5,539 bases of DNA from Deltaproteobacteria bacterium (GTDB lineage: Bacteria; Desulfobacterota; Desulfarculia; Adiutricales; Adiutricaceae), in the NCBI GenBank assembly GCA_031269135.1, contig JAISZP010000027.1:1-5539 (forward strand), given 5' to 3'. The translations under genes and the position numbers were made by a program. Below the pieces are notes generated by a model that was not told where the DNA came from, made no database searches, and saw nothing but the letters and a program-made list of their open reading frames with translations. Numbering within the stretch: the first letter of the stretch is position 1; each line of letters starts with the position of its first letter. Below, piece by piece: positions 5,402 to 5,539 of the stretch.

Positions 5402-5539
5402 GGCTGCAGGCTTTCGTGGATACAGCGCCGCATCAGTAGTCGGCTGCAGGTTTTCGTGGATACAGCGCCGCATCAGCTGGCTGCAGGCTTTCGTGGAAAC
5501 ATAGTCGCATCAGCCGGCGGAGGCTTTCGTGGATACAAC
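5402..5539 (+). repeat. 36-40-bp tandem array running off the window end
   Basis: Units start at 5402 (40 bp), 5442 (37 bp), 5479 (37 bp) and 5516 (cut by the window end). Each begins near GGCTGCAGG, continues CTTTCGTGGA and ATACAGCGCC, and ends GCATCAG. The differences in length lie in the 1-5 bases between GCATCAG and the next GGCTG. The first two units are nearly identical and the third and fourth have diverged. The joints are far too short to be CRISPR spacers. Confidence 0.93.

Noticed and set aside
5402..5539. CRISPR array
   Set aside because: Repeats are separated by only 0-5 bases, so there are no spacers, and no cas genes are present.

Overview
The window is bacterial DNA of medium GC content. 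It carries three complete protein genes, all on the + strand, and the last codons of a fourth. The clear Shine-Dalgarno sequences, the M24 peptidase and the AAA-ATPase-like/PD-(D/E)XK protein suggest a host-associated or gut-type anaerobe, since the latter family is often amplified in such Bacteroidetes, Fusobacteria, Clostridia, Synergistetes and related groups. No rRNA, tRNA or lineage marker is present, so the phylum cannot be fixed.

Layout: (1) 1-203 holds the tail of an upstream reading frame, a short terminator-like hairpin and a hairpin leader. (2) 204-1388 encodes an M24 metallopeptidase (Xaa-Pro aminopeptidase/prolidase-like) with all five metal ligands. (3) 1389-1832 is non-coding and opens with a 16-bp tandem array that begins over the peptidase stop codon. 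(4) 1833-3581 encodes an AAA-ATPase-like protein with a C-terminal nuclease-fold domain. Its reading frame contains eight 15-bp repeats, and the expected catalytic E-x-K reads K-M-E. (5) 3582-4207 is non-coding and holds a promoter-like site, a 14-bp tandem array and a structured leader ending in a terminator hairpin. (6) 4208-5128 encodes a cytidylate-kinase-like P-loop kinase with a C-terminal domain that resembles a degenerate ParB/sulfiredoxin-like fold. (7) 5129-5539 is non-coding and ends in a 36-40-bp tandem array that runs off the window.

The genes do not look like one operon: gaps are 444 and 626 bp and the functions are unrelated. About 70% of the window is coding. Its most striking property is that every large intergenic space, and one gene, carries a short-period tandem array, each with its own unit sequence (periods 14, 15, 16, 18 and about 37 bp). 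The intragenic array is the 15-bp one, so it keeps the frame. This suggests a genome where minisatellites arise easily and selection filters them inside genes. The best biological leads are the kinase with the ParB-like tail behind a possible attenuator, and the ATPase whose nuclease site appears altered.
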